Shown: positions 36,237-45,370 of the stretch, piece by piece
Layout of the letters: every line of letters starts with the position of its first letter
Numbering within the stretch: the first letter of the stretch is position 1
Assembly: GCA_947500575.1 (NCBI GenBank)
Contig: CANMSI010000001.1
Span: 620,001 to 684,000, forward strand
Direction: 5' to 3'
Length of the DNA stretch: 64,000 bases
DNA from: an uncultured Flavobacteriaceae bacterium
GTDB taxonomy: Bacteria; Bacteroidota; Bacteroidia; Flavobacteriales; Flavobacteriaceae
Position numbers and translations under genes: made by a program
Notes under the pieces: model-generated
Databases searched by the model: none
What the model was told of the DNA's origin: nothing
What the model saw: only the letters and a program-made list of their open reading frames with translations

Positions 36237-38483
36237 ATGGCAAGTATCACGGTTACCGCATATTTTTATTCTCCCAAAGAAAAACAGCTTATTCTACAAC
36301 ATATAACTCCTATTGCAGAAACAGAGACTTCAATTTTAGGTGCTCTTTCACCAGCCTCAATTGGGGTTTTAAAACAACAGAAGATTCTAATAGATTTACA
36401 ACAGGACCCAAGCATTACAAAATCCTTATCAACACATACTTTTAGGTCTAACATCAAAGGAGCACGATCCGTTCAGATACAAGAACAAGTCCCTAAAGAA
36501 TTAATTCCCAAAATCCCTAGCAATTTGTTCCTAATGGAGCTTCCTGGTCCCTTAATGGATGATTGGAAAAAAAAGTTGAAAGATGTTGGGGTTGAAATAA
36601 AAGAGTTTTTAGAACAAAATACGTACACGGTCAAAACATTGAATCCTCAGGTATTGGAACAATTAACATTTGTTTCAGCCTATAGACCCTATGGTATTGA
36701 AGATAAAAACCTTGTTGCTTCCAAATCTGTACTAGCCACCAATGCTTTATTTGGAATTGGAGAACCTCGTGTTGCAACCTATGATATTCGTTTGCGCAAA
36801 GGGGAAGACAGAGCTTCTTTTATGGAGTTCTTAAAAACAATTGATTGTAAGGTTCTAGCAGAAAGTACGCTTAAAATTCGTGCCCTTTTATCATCAGAAA
36901 ATGATGTGCTTGCCATTGGATCACACCCAACCGTATATGGCATGGAAGAATACATTGCACCTCAACTCTTCAACAATATAGCAAGGCAAATTATTAATAT
37001 AGACCCCCCGAATGACAGGGCATTTCTCCCTGGACATAGTTTTACAGGCAAAGGAGAATTAATTGGCATTGCGGATACAGGGATAGATGATCAACATCCA
37101 GACCTTAAAACACAAATTAAAAAACTAAGTGCTTGGGGACGAACAAATAATAGTTCGGACCCCAATGGTCACGGAACACATGTGGCGGGTTCCGCAGTAG
37201 GAAATGGTAATGCCTCTGATGGCGAGATCAAAGGAGTGGCACCAGATGCCCAGTTGTTCTTTCAATCACTGCTTGATGAAAATGGTGGAATAAACGGCTT
37301 GCCTCATGATTTGTATGATTTGTTTATGGAAGCCTATGAAGCTGGTGTTCGCATTCATAATAATAGCTGGGGCAGTGCTACCGAATCTGAATATCGCTTT
37401 AATTCTTTGGAAGTAGACGATTTTGTGTACCAACACAAAGATATGCTCATTGTCATTTCCGCAGGAAATGAAGGCACTGCCTTGCAACCAAGAAACACTG
37501 CCACAGGTTTTGTAGATTGGCTTTCCTTAGGCTCTCCAGCAACTGCTAAAAATGCACTTACAGTGGGTGCGAGTAAGAGTGCTAGAATGAAAGGTGGTTT
37601 TTCTATGCTTACCTATGGGCAGGCATGGCCCGATAAATATCCGGATTTACCTATTAATGAAACGCTTGTTTCTGGTGATCCCGAGGGCATGGCAGGTTTT
37701 AGTAGCAGAGGTCCTTGCGGAAATGAAAGCAGAATTAAGCCAGATGTTGTGGCCCCTGGAACCGATATTGCCTCCACAAGATCTTCAGATGCACCTTCTA
37801 CTAATTTCTGGGGACCCTATCCGAAAAACAGACATTATGCCTTTCTGGGTGGTACAAGTATGGCGACACCTATAGTTACGGGATTTGCAGCATTGCTTAG
37901 AGAATATTTAAGGGAAAAAAGAAATTACTCTGAACCCAGTGCCGCTCTTTTAAAAGCAATAATTATCAATAGCGCAAGAACCTTAAGGGGAGCGGATTCT
38001 TTAGCGGATCACTCGTATACTCCAAATTTTCATCAAGGTTTTGGTTGTGTAGATATGCTTCATATTCTCCCATCGCTACAAAAGAAAGAATTAGAGCTTC
38101 ACTACCTAGATACCTGGAAACAAAAGCACTTACAATTAACCAGCACAGGACAACGGTTTCTATTTCGTTTCAGAGCCCAAGAAGGAATTCCTTTACGGCT
38201 ATGTCTTACCTGGACAGATCCGCCGGGAAGAGGGCTACAAAACAATTTAAATTTATTATTGATGAAGGTAGATGATCAGTTCAAATGGGTTGGTAATCAT
38301 AAAGTCCCTAGAATGATTACAGATTTTGATAGGGATAATAATGTTGAGACCATTCTTGTTGAGGACACCCTTTCCGGAGAATACCGCGTGGTAGTGCAAG
38401 CAAGTAATCTATTGGTAGGACCGCAGGATTTTGCTTTGTGTATTACCGGAAATATTAAAAATGAATTAGAACAAATAAAATAG
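36237..38483 (+). CDS. Subtilisin-family (S8) serine protease, no signal peptide
   Basis: A 748-residue S8 protease. Triad: Asp280 (IGIADTGIDDQHPDL), His312 (DPNGHGTHVAGSAVG), Ser541 (FLGGTSMATPIVTGF), with oxyanion Asn in VISAGNEGT. Residues 1-265 form a long N-terminal region that may be an inhibitory or sensory part. A beta-sandwich of about 130 residues follows the catalytic domain, as in many large subtilisins. No signal peptide, so it may act inside the cell or leave by a non-Sec route. The MBL-fold gene starts 7 bases after its stop; the two are surely co-transcribed. Confidence 0.9.
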   Translation: MASITVTAYFYSPKEKQLILQHITPIAETETSILGALSPASIGVLKQQKILIDLQQDPSITKSLSTHTFRSNIKGARSVQIQEQVPKELIPKIPSNLFLMELPGPLMDDWKKKLKDVGVEIKEFLEQNTYTVKTLNPQVLEQLTFVSAYRPYGIEDKNLVASKSVLATNALFGIGEPRVATYDIRLRKGEDRASFMEFLKTIDCKVLAESTLKIRALLSSENDVLAIGSHPTVYGMEEYIAPQLFNNIARQIINIDPPNDRAFLPGHSFTGKGELIGIADTGIDDQHPDLKTQIKKLSAWGRTNNSSDPNGHGTHVAGSAVGNGNASDGEIKGVAPDAQLFFQSLLDENGGINGLPHDLYDLFMEAYEAGVRIHNNSWGSATESEYRFNSLEVDDFVYQHKDMLIVISAGNEGTALQPRNTATGFVDWLSLGSPATAKNALTVGASKSARMKGGFSMLTYGQAWPDKYPDLPINETLVSGDPEGMAGFSSRGPCGNESRIKPDVVAPGTDIASTRSSDAPSTNFWGPYPKNRHYAFLGGTSMATPIVTGFAALLREYLREKRNYSEPSAALLKAIIINSARTLRGADSLADHSYTPNFHQGFGCVDMLHILPSLQKKELELHYLDTWKQKHLQLTSTGQRFLFRFRAQEGIPLRLCLTWTDPPGRGLQNNLNLLLMKVDDQFKWVGNHKVPRMITDFDRDNNVETILVEDTLSGEYRVVVQASNLLVGPQDFALCITGNIKNELEQIK

Positions 38484-38489
38484 AAAAGT

Positions 38490-39605
38490 ATGCTAAGCTT
38501 ACGTATTGTACAAGCCAAATTTGGAGATTGCTTCATTGTAATTTATGGGACTCAAGAAAATCCTAAATATATACTCATAGATGGAGGGCCAGGAGGTGTT
38601 TATAAAAACTACCTACGACCAGAGCTACAACGAATTAAAGAAGCTGGCGGAGATCTAGAGTTAATGGTATTAAGTCATGTAGATGGTGACCATATTGTAG
38701 GATTAATGCAATTTACACAAGAATTAAGGGAGCAACAGGCAGATGAAGAAACACCTCTTATAGAAATTAAGGAACTATGGATGAACTCTTTTGGAAATAC
38801 CATTGGCAAAGGCAATGCGCTTACGAATGCTGTACAGTCGTTATTTTCCAAAGTAAATAATATACAATCAACCATGCCCGAGGGAGATCTCGCTTTTCAA
38901 AGTATTGGGCAGGGAGATTCTCTGAGAAGAAATGCGTTGCTTCTAGGCATTCCAATTAACCAAATAGTAGATAACAAAACCATTACCAATGAAACAGTGC
39001 CCGAGGCAGTTGTTATGGATAATATTAGTTTGAAAATAATTGGCCCCAATACAGAAAATTTAGAGAATTTAAAGGAAGAATGGGAAAAGTGGATTAAGAA
39101 AAATGAATCTAAAATTATGATGGCAGATGCGGAGGTAATGGCCAATGCAGATAGATCCGTTCCCAATCTAAGTAGTATTATGTTCTTATTAGAAGCGGAA
39201 GGAAAAACGATTTTGTTCACGGGAGATGGAAGAGGCGACTTTATTTTGGAAGGTTTAGAAAAAGCGGGATTAATGAATGAGGAAGGAAAAATTCATGTAG
39301 ACATCTTTAAAGTACCCCATCACGGAAGTATTAGAAATGCAACACAAGATTTCTTTGATAAAGTAACGGCTGATACCTATATACTCTCTGGAGACGGACA
39401 TCACGGAAACCCAGAATTAGGAACCATTCAATGGATTGTGGAAGCCGCAAAAAAACAAGATAGAACCATTGAACTCATTTGCACCAACAAGACGAAAGAG
39501 ACGGAAGAACTAGAAGCAAACTTTCCTCCAGAAGACTTTACTTATAGCATTACCTATCTAGATAAAGAATCTAATACATCTATGGATATAGATTTAATTT
39601 CATGA
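38490..39605 (+). CDS. ComEC/Rec2-type MBL-fold metallohydrolase
   Basis: A 371-residue cytosolic MBL-fold hydrolase. Metal motif HVDGDH (63-68), preceded by ILIDGGPGG, and later LFTGDGRGD and KVPHHGS carry further ligands, matching the ComEC-type stand-alone MBL family. There are no membrane helices, so it is not a DNA-uptake channel. Paired S8 protease and MBL genes recur in bacterial conflict loci, where the MBL may degrade nucleic acids or signalling molecules. The precise substrate is unknown. A strong hairpin follows its stop. Confidence 0.85.
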   Translation: MLSLRIVQAKFGDCFIVIYGTQENPKYILIDGGPGGVYKNYLRPELQRIKEAGGDLELMVLSHVDGDHIVGLMQFTQELREQQADEETPLIEIKELWMNSFGNTIGKGNALTNAVQSLFSKVNNIQSTMPEGDLAFQSIGQGDSLRRNALLLGIPINQIVDNKTITNETVPEAVVMDNISLKIIGPNTENLENLKEEWEKWIKKNESKIMMADAEVMANADRSVPNLSSIMFLLEAEGKTILFTGDGRGDFILEGLEKAGLMNEEGKIHVDIFKVPHHGSIRNATQDFFDKVTADTYILSGDGHHGNPELGTIQWIVEAAKKQDRTIELICTNKTKETEELEANFPPEDFTYSITYLDKESNTSMDIDLIS

Positions 39606-39612
39606 AAGTAAA

Positions 39613-39641
39613 TGCTCCTTATAATAAAATTATAAGGAGCA
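39613..39641. terminator. Perfect 13-bp hairpin between convergent genes
   Basis: TGCTCCTTATAAT (39613-39625), loop AAA, ATTATAAGGAGCA (39629-39641): a perfect stem lying 8 bases after the MBL stop and 50 bases before the convergent gene's stop. There is no strong T-tract, so it may serve as a bidirectional terminator or 3'-end stabiliser. Confidence 0.6.
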
Positions 39642-39690
39642 GACTACATAAATTAATTCAGAACACTAAAAATCTATATAGAATTAATTT

Positions 39691-40968
39691 TTACTCTCTC
39701 CAATAGTAATATCTTAATCTTAACAATCCAGGACTTGGACCTACAGCATGTGTTACCGTAAATGTTACATAGTTTCCGTTGGCTGTTCTAAAACCCATCC
39801 AGCGTCCTGGTCTAAGTCTACTTACTTGTATTTCCGATTGACTCCTATTGGTAACGGCATATTTTACCTGCTCAAAAGTAGGAACAGTAGCAGCATTCAT
39901 ATAACTCAGTTTAGCATTATTTTGAGGCACAATAGCTCGATTTGTGGCCGTTCTGGCTTCAAACCAGAAATCCTTTTGACTAGCAGAGGCTCCTGATGGA
40001 ACTTCGCGTCTTAAATCAAAGTCTCCAGACCATGTCTGTCTCACGGTAAACGAACCACTTGTTCTTGTAGGTGGTTTTTTGCAACTTAACTTAAAATTGG
40101 CTTTCTCCGACAACATTTCATTTGGAGATAGAATTTTTATTTGTTTGTATCCTGTTAGATCTTGTCCCGCAGCACCGAAACTCCAGGTTCTACTGGGAAT
40201 TGACTTTTCACCAGCTTGCGTAAATATTAGGGTATCTACTTTGTTAAAAGTATTATCATTTCCAACCCATGTATATTTCACTGTCGTAGGACCAGTAACC
40301 TTTATTTTCCCTTCAAAAGTAAATTTATGAGGACAATCACCTACATAGGATCTTGGCGCATTTACCGTAGTTGAAACACCAACCACCTTATGCAGTGGTG
40401 GAGGCGTTACATCATCATCCGTTGTATCAATACATTTTCGAAAAACTAGGAAAATGGCCAAAAGTGCCACTATCCCAAAAATATAAGGCAACCATTTTTT
40501 CCATCCTGGTTTGGTAATAGGAGGTGGAGGTGGTGGTACTATAGGCACTACCAATTTTGGAAATAATTTCTTTAGATTTTCTGCAATTCCTTGCCAAACA
40601 GCATCCATATCCTCACTTGTGCGAACAGGTTCCAAACTAGAAGGAAAAGCAATAAAACTGGGATCATACGTAATGTTGTCTATAATGACTCCAGCACATC
40701 TAGCTTCTGGTTGCCGTTTCTTTACATCTAGCATCATAGCCTCTATAGATGGTTTTTTATCCAGAATATCATTGGTTAGTAACATGATTAGCATGTCTTC
40801 TTTACCAATTGTGTTGAAAGCGTCCTGGGCGACAGCATCACTAGGAATAGTGCTATAGCTTTCTATGCGGTCTTCTTCCTTAAATGTGTCTAGAATTTTT
40901 TTGAGATGCCCTAAATGTTGATCTGCATCTGCAGCATGAATTATTTGAATTTTCTTACCGTCGGCCAT
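39691..40968 (-). CDS. TIR-like, membrane-anchored protein with C-terminal Ig-like domain
   Basis: A 425-residue protein. Residues 1-137 look like a TIR-type domain (IIHAADADQHLGHL; IGKEDMLIMLLTNDILD; SIEAMM with Glu76 at the usual catalytic place; FIAFPSSLEPV; DAVWQGI). A proline linker (PPPPPP) and a transmembrane helix (about 159-177) follow. An Ig-like sandwich (about 190-300, YVGDCPHKFTFEGKI) and a last beta domain (to 425, ending LRLRYYYWRE) complete it. TIR inside and sandwich outside would suit a sensor that triggers an NAD-directed response; this is inference. The neighbouring gene has a matching TIR-TM half. Confidence 0.65.
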   Translation of the reverse strand: MADGKKIQIIHAADADQHLGHLKKILDTFKEEDRIESYSTIPSDAVAQDAFNTIGKEDMLIMLLTNDILDKKPSIEAMMLDVKKRQPEARCAGVIIDNITYDPSFIAFPSSLEPVRTSEDMDAVWQGIAENLKKLFPKLVVPIVPPPPPPITKPGWKKWLPYIFGIVALLAIFLVFRKCIDTTDDDVTPPPLHKVVGVSTTVNAPRSYVGDCPHKFTFEGKIKVTGPTTVKYTWVGNDNTFNKVDTLIFTQAGEKSIPSRTWSFGAAGQDLTGYKQIKILSPNEMLSEKANFKLSCKKPPTRTSGSFTVRQTWSGDFDLRREVPSGASASQKDFWFEARTATNRAIVPQNNAKLSYMNAATVPTFEQVKYAVTNRSQSEIQVSRLRPGRWMGFRTANGNYVTFTVTHAVGPSPGLLRLRYYYWRE

Positions 40969-40993
40969 AGCTGTATGTATTATCTTAAATTCC

Positions 40994-41011
40994 CTATGAT
41001 TTGTATCATAG
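40994..41011. promoter_or_regulatory. Short perfect inverted repeat upstream of the TIR/Ig gene
   Basis: CTATGAT-TTGT-ATCATAG (40994-41011), 26 bases upstream of the minus-strand start. Its position suits an operator or 5'-leader hairpin; no matching promoter boxes were found. Confidence 0.35.
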
Positions 41012-41160
41012 CAAGATATTCAAATACTACTTTGATGGTATCCAAAAATGTGTCTCTTGCAGTATTCCTTGTATAGATTGTACTATTAATATTTAATACA
41101 ATCCATCCACTATTTCCTACAAGGCTATTTTCAAAGTCTCCAAAACTGGTAAAATGGAAG

Positions 41161-42018
41161 CTAACGGATGACTATTTTATCTCCTCGTTTCACATCATTC
41201 TTAGTTATTCCTCTTAGGAGTAAACCCACCTCATCACCTTCATTCGCAACATCCGTAATTTTTCTAAACTTTTCTATCCCTGTACACATAATTGGGTTTT
41301 CACTGTCATTGATGTACAATTGATCTCCTTTTTTAAAAGTACCTTTTATCACTTTACCTGTTGCTACTGTACCTCGTCCTGTAATTGAAAAAACATCTTC
41401 AACAATAAACTCTGCTTTTTCCGATACTTTTTCCACCTCTACTGTAGTATCAGCAGCTTTTTTCGCTATTTTGACATCTGACAAACCTAAATATTTAAAT
41501 AATACAAACACAATACATAGTAAGGCTAGCAAACCAAAAATATAAGGCAAATATTTCTTCCATGTACTAGGAGCAGGAACCGGAGGTACGGGAGCAGGAG
41601 TAGGAGCGGGAAATAATACTTTGAATTTTTCTTCAATACCTTGCCATACAGCATCCATATTCTCACTATCTCTTATAGGCTCTAAGCTTGAAGGCAATGC
41701 AATGAAATCTGGATGGTAAGGCACATTATCTACAATTATCTCTACCATTTTATACTTTGGTACTGTCTGCTTTACGGCAATTAATGTCTGCTCAATACCT
41801 ACTTGAAGCCCAATCAAACCCTTTGTAAGCATGGTTACCACCATATCTTCTTCCCCAAGAGTTTCAAATTGCGAGTCAGTAACCGTGTCATGAGCAATGT
41901 GACTGTAGCTTCCAATTCTATTTTCCTTTTTAAGATTCTCTAGAATCCCTGTTAAGTATCCCAAATGTTGATCCGCGTCCTTGGCATGGATCACCTGCAC
42001 CGCAATTGTATTATTCAT
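41161..42018 (-). CDS. TIR-like, membrane-anchored protein ending in an EF-Tu domain II
   Basis: A 285-residue protein. Residues 1-137 match the TIR-like domain of the neighbouring gene in order and spacing (VIHAKDADQHLGYL; GEEDMVVTMLT; VGIEQTL with Glu76; FIALPSSLEPI; DAVWQGIEEKF). A Pro/Ala linker and a transmembrane helix (about 155-177) follow. Residues 203-285 are strikingly like EF-Tu domain II (EDVFSITGRGTVATGKV; CTGIEKFRK; GDEVGLLLRG), with no GTPase domain. So a translation-factor beta-barrel is fused to a TIR/TM module. The barrel may act as bait or sensor. It is divergent from a caspase-like gene. Confidence 0.72.
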   Translation of the reverse strand: MNNTIAVQVIHAKDADQHLGYLTGILENLKKENRIGSYSHIAHDTVTDSQFETLGEEDMVVTMLTKGLIGLQVGIEQTLIAVKQTVPKYKMVEIIVDNVPYHPDFIALPSSLEPIRDSENMDAVWQGIEEKFKVLFPAPTPAPVPPVPAPSTWKKYLPYIFGLLALLCIVFVLFKYLGLSDVKIAKKAADTTVEVEKVSEKAEFIVEDVFSITGRGTVATGKVIKGTFKKGDQLYINDSENPIMCTGIEKFRKITDVANEGDEVGLLLRGITKNDVKRGDKIVIR

Positions 42019-42104
42019 AAAGTCTTGTATTTTGGTTTAAAACGTATGCTTACTTATTGATTACTCTTAAAAGCATCCACAGCGGGGGAAAGAAATAAGG
42101 CTGC

Positions 42105-42191
42105 CGTCTTACTAAGATACTAATAAAATGGAAACCAAAAAGGGTTATTAACCCCTTATTTTTAAACGTCTTAGCCTTTTTAACCGTCTTA
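42105..42191. promoter_or_regulatory. Repeated CGTCTTA heptamers and hairpin before the caspase gene
   Basis: CGTCTTA occurs at 42105, 42167 and 42185, the last two within the near-duplicate TTTTTAA(A/C)CGTCTTA. Between them lies GGGTTATTAACCC (42142-42154) flanked by A- and T-runs, which could act as a small attenuator. The cluster ends 6 bases before the caspase start. Confidence 0.3.
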
Positions 42192-42196
42192 TTTTT

Positions 42197-44200
42197 ATGT
42201 ATTTTAGTATGAATTCTATTACACCTTTTGCTACCATGACAACAACTCAAAAACAACCTAAACTTTTGGCTCTTTTAGTAGGTATTGATGCATACAAAAA
42301 GCCTATTACTCCCTTAAACGGCTGTATCAACGATGTACATAAAATAGCTGGTTTTTTGCAGAAGCAAGACAAATCTTTTCAAGTGGAAATAGTGACTCTA
42401 ATAAATGACGAAGCAACCAAAGCAAACATTGTTGAAGGGTTTAAAACACATTTGGGGAGCGCAAAAAAGGACGATTCCGTACTTTTCTACTATTCTGGTC
42501 ATGGAACACAAGAAAATGCGAATTCAGTTTTTTGGCCTGGAGAGTCCGATAAAAAATTAGAATCATTGGTTTGTTATGATGGACTCGTACTTGTTGAAGG
42601 GAAACCAAAAATGAATCTATTAGCCGACAAAGAACTCCGTTTTCTCATTGGAGAACTGGCAACCACAAATCCAAATATCCTTACAATTTTTGATTGCTGT
42701 CACTCTGGTACCAATACCAGAAATGGAAGCTTTTCTCAGGAAAAGAATGGCATCCTAGAGCGAAAGGTTCTGAATCGACTTAGTATGGCCTTCCCCGAAC
42801 GTCCTTGGGCCGACTTTATATTCAGCGAGCAAATTTCTCAAAAAGACGTTTTGGAAAAGGGTTCACATGTAGCTATTAAAGAAGGCACACATATACAAAT
42901 GGCGGCTTGCCAGAATGATGAGTCTGCCTTTGAAGTTCATGGAGAAGGTGTATTTACCAAAAACCTCATTGATATTTTAGAGCGTTGTAACGGAGCAATT
43001 TCATACCATCGTTTACAAAGTACTATACAGAGTTATTTAAGGCATCAATTTAAACAGACTCCCAAAATCTATGTAGTAGGAGATGAAAGTGCTTTATTTT
43101 CTGGTTTTCTTAACAAGGAAGTAGATCAGAAAGAACTTCATGGTAGCGTATCTTTTAATCCAGATTTAGGATGGGTTTTGGATATGGGTTCTCTTCAAGG
43201 TCTCAATATAAAAAAAGAGATATCACTGCAGGAAGAACAGTCTAAAAAAACTTATAAAGCACAAATTAGTGAAGTGTCTGTTAGTTACTCTAAAGTTTCA
43301 TTTCTTTCCGATTTGGATAAAGAAATGGACACTTCAAAAATTTTCAAAGCAACAATTGATGGAGTCATTGGGAACAATATTCAGCTTTATATTATGCCCG
43401 AACTTTTGACCGATATAAGAACAACTGCACTTATTCATCAAATACAACAGCTAACGTCAGTGCATCAAGTAGATCTCAAAGCAGAAGCAGATTATTGCTT
43501 GCTAGAACAAGATGAGTGTCTATTTCTGAGTTCACCTGAAAATAGCAGCATTCCGATTGTACCTCCAATATCCCTACAAAATTGGCATAATAGCAATGCA
43601 ACACAGATGAAGAGTTATTTAGAGCACCTATCCAAATATGCATTTGTCAAGTACTTAAATAACCCAGCGGCCTTTCTTCTACGACCAGATCATATTTCCA
43701 TGCAAATTCTTGATGGGGATACTTCCTTACCTATAGTCCATGATGAAATTATCTTGAACTATGTGAAAATAGGAGATACATGGGGCGGTTCCATTCGAGT
43801 AAAATTAAAAAACACTTCACAAAAAAAGCTCTATGTAGCGCTATGTTACCTGTCTTTTAATTTTGGAGTATATGCTAGGTTATTACCTGCAGGGGTAGTT
43901 GGCTTAGATGCGGGATCAGAAATCTGGGCATTGGATGGGGCATCCATTCAGCTTAAATTAGAACCAGAGGTCATTCCGTTCAACTATCGTCAAAGCATTT
44001 CTTACCTAAAATTGCTTATTAGCACGGAGGACTTTACCCAACAATTGTATACGTTAAGTCTAGATGATTTGCCAAGTCCTGTGGAAGAAAAAAAAGGGAC
44101 ACGTGGACTAGCATTGAATAGAGAACCACAAATAATACATGATTGGACTTCAAAATTAATTACACTACGCATGCCCAACCCTGAATTTAACACACCTTAA
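42197..44200 (+). CDS. Caspase-family (C14) protease
   Basis: A 667-residue protein. N-terminal caspase/metacaspase domain: LLALLVGIDAYKKPITPLNG opening strand and loop, His102 in FYYSGHGTQE, Cys168 in FDCCHSGT. The long C-terminal region (about 300-667) is mainly beta with no recognised domain. No signal peptide. The ATG at 42197 is the longest start; ATGs at 42209 and 42236 are also in frame, and 42236 (MTTTQKQPKLLAL) leaves the domain intact. Its stop is 5 bases from the stop of a second caspase gene on the other strand. Prokaryotic caspase-like proteases are typical executioners in conflict systems. Confidence 0.85.
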   Translation: MYFSMNSITPFATMTTTQKQPKLLALLVGIDAYKKPITPLNGCINDVHKIAGFLQKQDKSFQVEIVTLINDEATKANIVEGFKTHLGSAKKDDSVLFYYSGHGTQENANSVFWPGESDKKLESLVCYDGLVLVEGKPKMNLLADKELRFLIGELATTNPNILTIFDCCHSGTNTRNGSFSQEKNGILERKVLNRLSMAFPERPWADFIFSEQISQKDVLEKGSHVAIKEGTHIQMAACQNDESAFEVHGEGVFTKNLIDILERCNGAISYHRLQSTIQSYLRHQFKQTPKIYVVGDESALFSGFLNKEVDQKELHGSVSFNPDLGWVLDMGSLQGLNIKKEISLQEEQSKKTYKAQISEVSVSYSKVSFLSDLDKEMDTSKIFKATIDGVIGNNIQLYIMPELLTDIRTTALIHQIQQLTSVHQVDLKAEADYCLLEQDECLFLSSPENSSIPIVPPISLQNWHNSNATQMKSYLEHLSKYAFVKYLNNPAAFLLRPDHISMQILDGDTSLPIVHDEIILNYVKIGDTWGGSIRVKLKNTSQKKLYVALCYLSFNFGVYARLLPAGVVGLDAGSEIWALDGASIQLKLEPEVIPFNYRQSISYLKLLISTEDFTQQLYTLSLDDLPSPVEEKKGTRGLALNREPQIIHDWTSKLITLRMPNPEFNTP

Positions 44201-44205
44201 AAAAA

Positions 44206-45348
44206 TTAGTCACTTTCAAAATGCAAGTCATTCAGTAATTTCCGAACATTTTTTTCATTCTTCGAGTCCGGATAGTTTTTTAAATATACTTCGCAAGCGT
44301 TTTTTTTATCATTTAAAGAAACGCTGCCATTAGCAATCTTAAATTTAATGGCATTGTAAGCTATATCATCTTTCTTTTTTAGTGCCGTTTGTGCTTTTTT
44401 GAGAAACCTAGTTTTAGGATACTTTTCAATAAACGCTTTCATCTGTTTATAGGTAGTCTCATTATTTTGCAATACAATCCAATCAACTAATTCATCATCC
44501 TCTGGCATAGGATCTGGATCTCGAGGTGGTCGATCTTCTGGTACCGAGTCGATAGGTGGTAGTTCTAAACCTTTGGAATTTTTTAGATGAAAAACGAAAT
44601 CACCTCCCTCATCTTTAGCATTCAGTAAAGTACCGTCAATAGGAGTTTGCGTTACCTGTTTTTCTACATAAGAAGTAACATCAACAATGAATTCAGAAGC
44701 TCTTAAATAAGGATTCAAATTTTTCCTTAATGTCATCAGAATTCCCTCCGCAAACGGGCTATTACCCCCAGCAGGCCCATCACTTACTACTTCTGCCCTA
44801 CCCGAGGTAAATATTTTTCTAGACTTATATCTTTCTGCTCTTGGGGAAGATTTTAATTGGGTAACCATGGTACCAGAGAAACAGGCATCAATAATTAAAA
44901 AGGTATGTAGACTGTTAATTTTTTGCAATCTATCTGCAATGAATAGGGTATCGATATATTCGTATTCATAATCATCTCCCTGTCTCGCATTTACAGGAAT
45001 CCAGTAACCTGATTTATCATCAGAATCATAATGACCATGTCCTGAAAAATACACTACAAGGTTATCCTTCTCAGTTATCACTTGTTTTATTTCCTTGAAA
45101 CCCTTTCGTATTCTTTGCTCCGTAGCTTCCTCATTTTTTAAAGAAAATACATGTTCTTTTTTAAACTTGTATCGATCTAGAAGCACATCTGTAAAATCTT
45201 CAATATCCTTTACTGCACAATTTAGGACCGCCCAATGTTCGTAGTCATCTATACCAATAACAAAAAGATAGTTATTTCCTGTAAAACCCCATTGGTCTTC
45301 AGAAGAACCTATATCCAATCCTCTATTTGGTATCTCAGTGTCTGGCAT
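44206..45348 (-). CDS. Caspase-family (C14) protease with C-terminal helical repeats
   Basis: A 380-residue protein. Caspase domain at about 25-250: YLFVIGIDDYEHWAVLNCAV, His104 in VYFSGHGHYD, Cys156 in IIDACFSGT. After an acidic Pro-rich linker (PPRDPDPMPEDDE), two short TPR-like helical pairs end the protein (FIEKYPKTRFLKKAQTALKK; YLKNYPDSKNEKNVRKLL). No signal peptide. It starts 22 bases after the eCIS-type AAA+ ATPase gene, same strand, so it is probably the last gene of the eCIS operon. It may cut a cargo or structural protein, or kill the producing cell so that particles are released. Confidence 0.85.
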   Translation of the reverse strand: MPDTEIPNRGLDIGSSEDQWGFTGNNYLFVIGIDDYEHWAVLNCAVKDIEDFTDVLLDRYKFKKEHVFSLKNEEATEQRIRKGFKEIKQVITEKDNLVVYFSGHGHYDSDDKSGYWIPVNARQGDDYEYEYIDTLFIADRLQKINSLHTFLIIDACFSGTMVTQLKSSPRAERYKSRKIFTSGRAEVVSDGPAGGNSPFAEGILMTLRKNLNPYLRASEFIVDVTSYVEKQVTQTPIDGTLLNAKDEGGDFVFHLKNSKGLELPPIDSVPEDRPPRDPDPMPEDDELVDWIVLQNNETTYKQMKAFIEKYPKTRFLKKAQTALKKKDDIAYNAIKFKIANGSVSLNDKKNACEVYLKNYPDSKNEKNVRKLLNDLHFESD

Positions 45349-45370
45349 TTTTCCTACTTATTACATCAAA

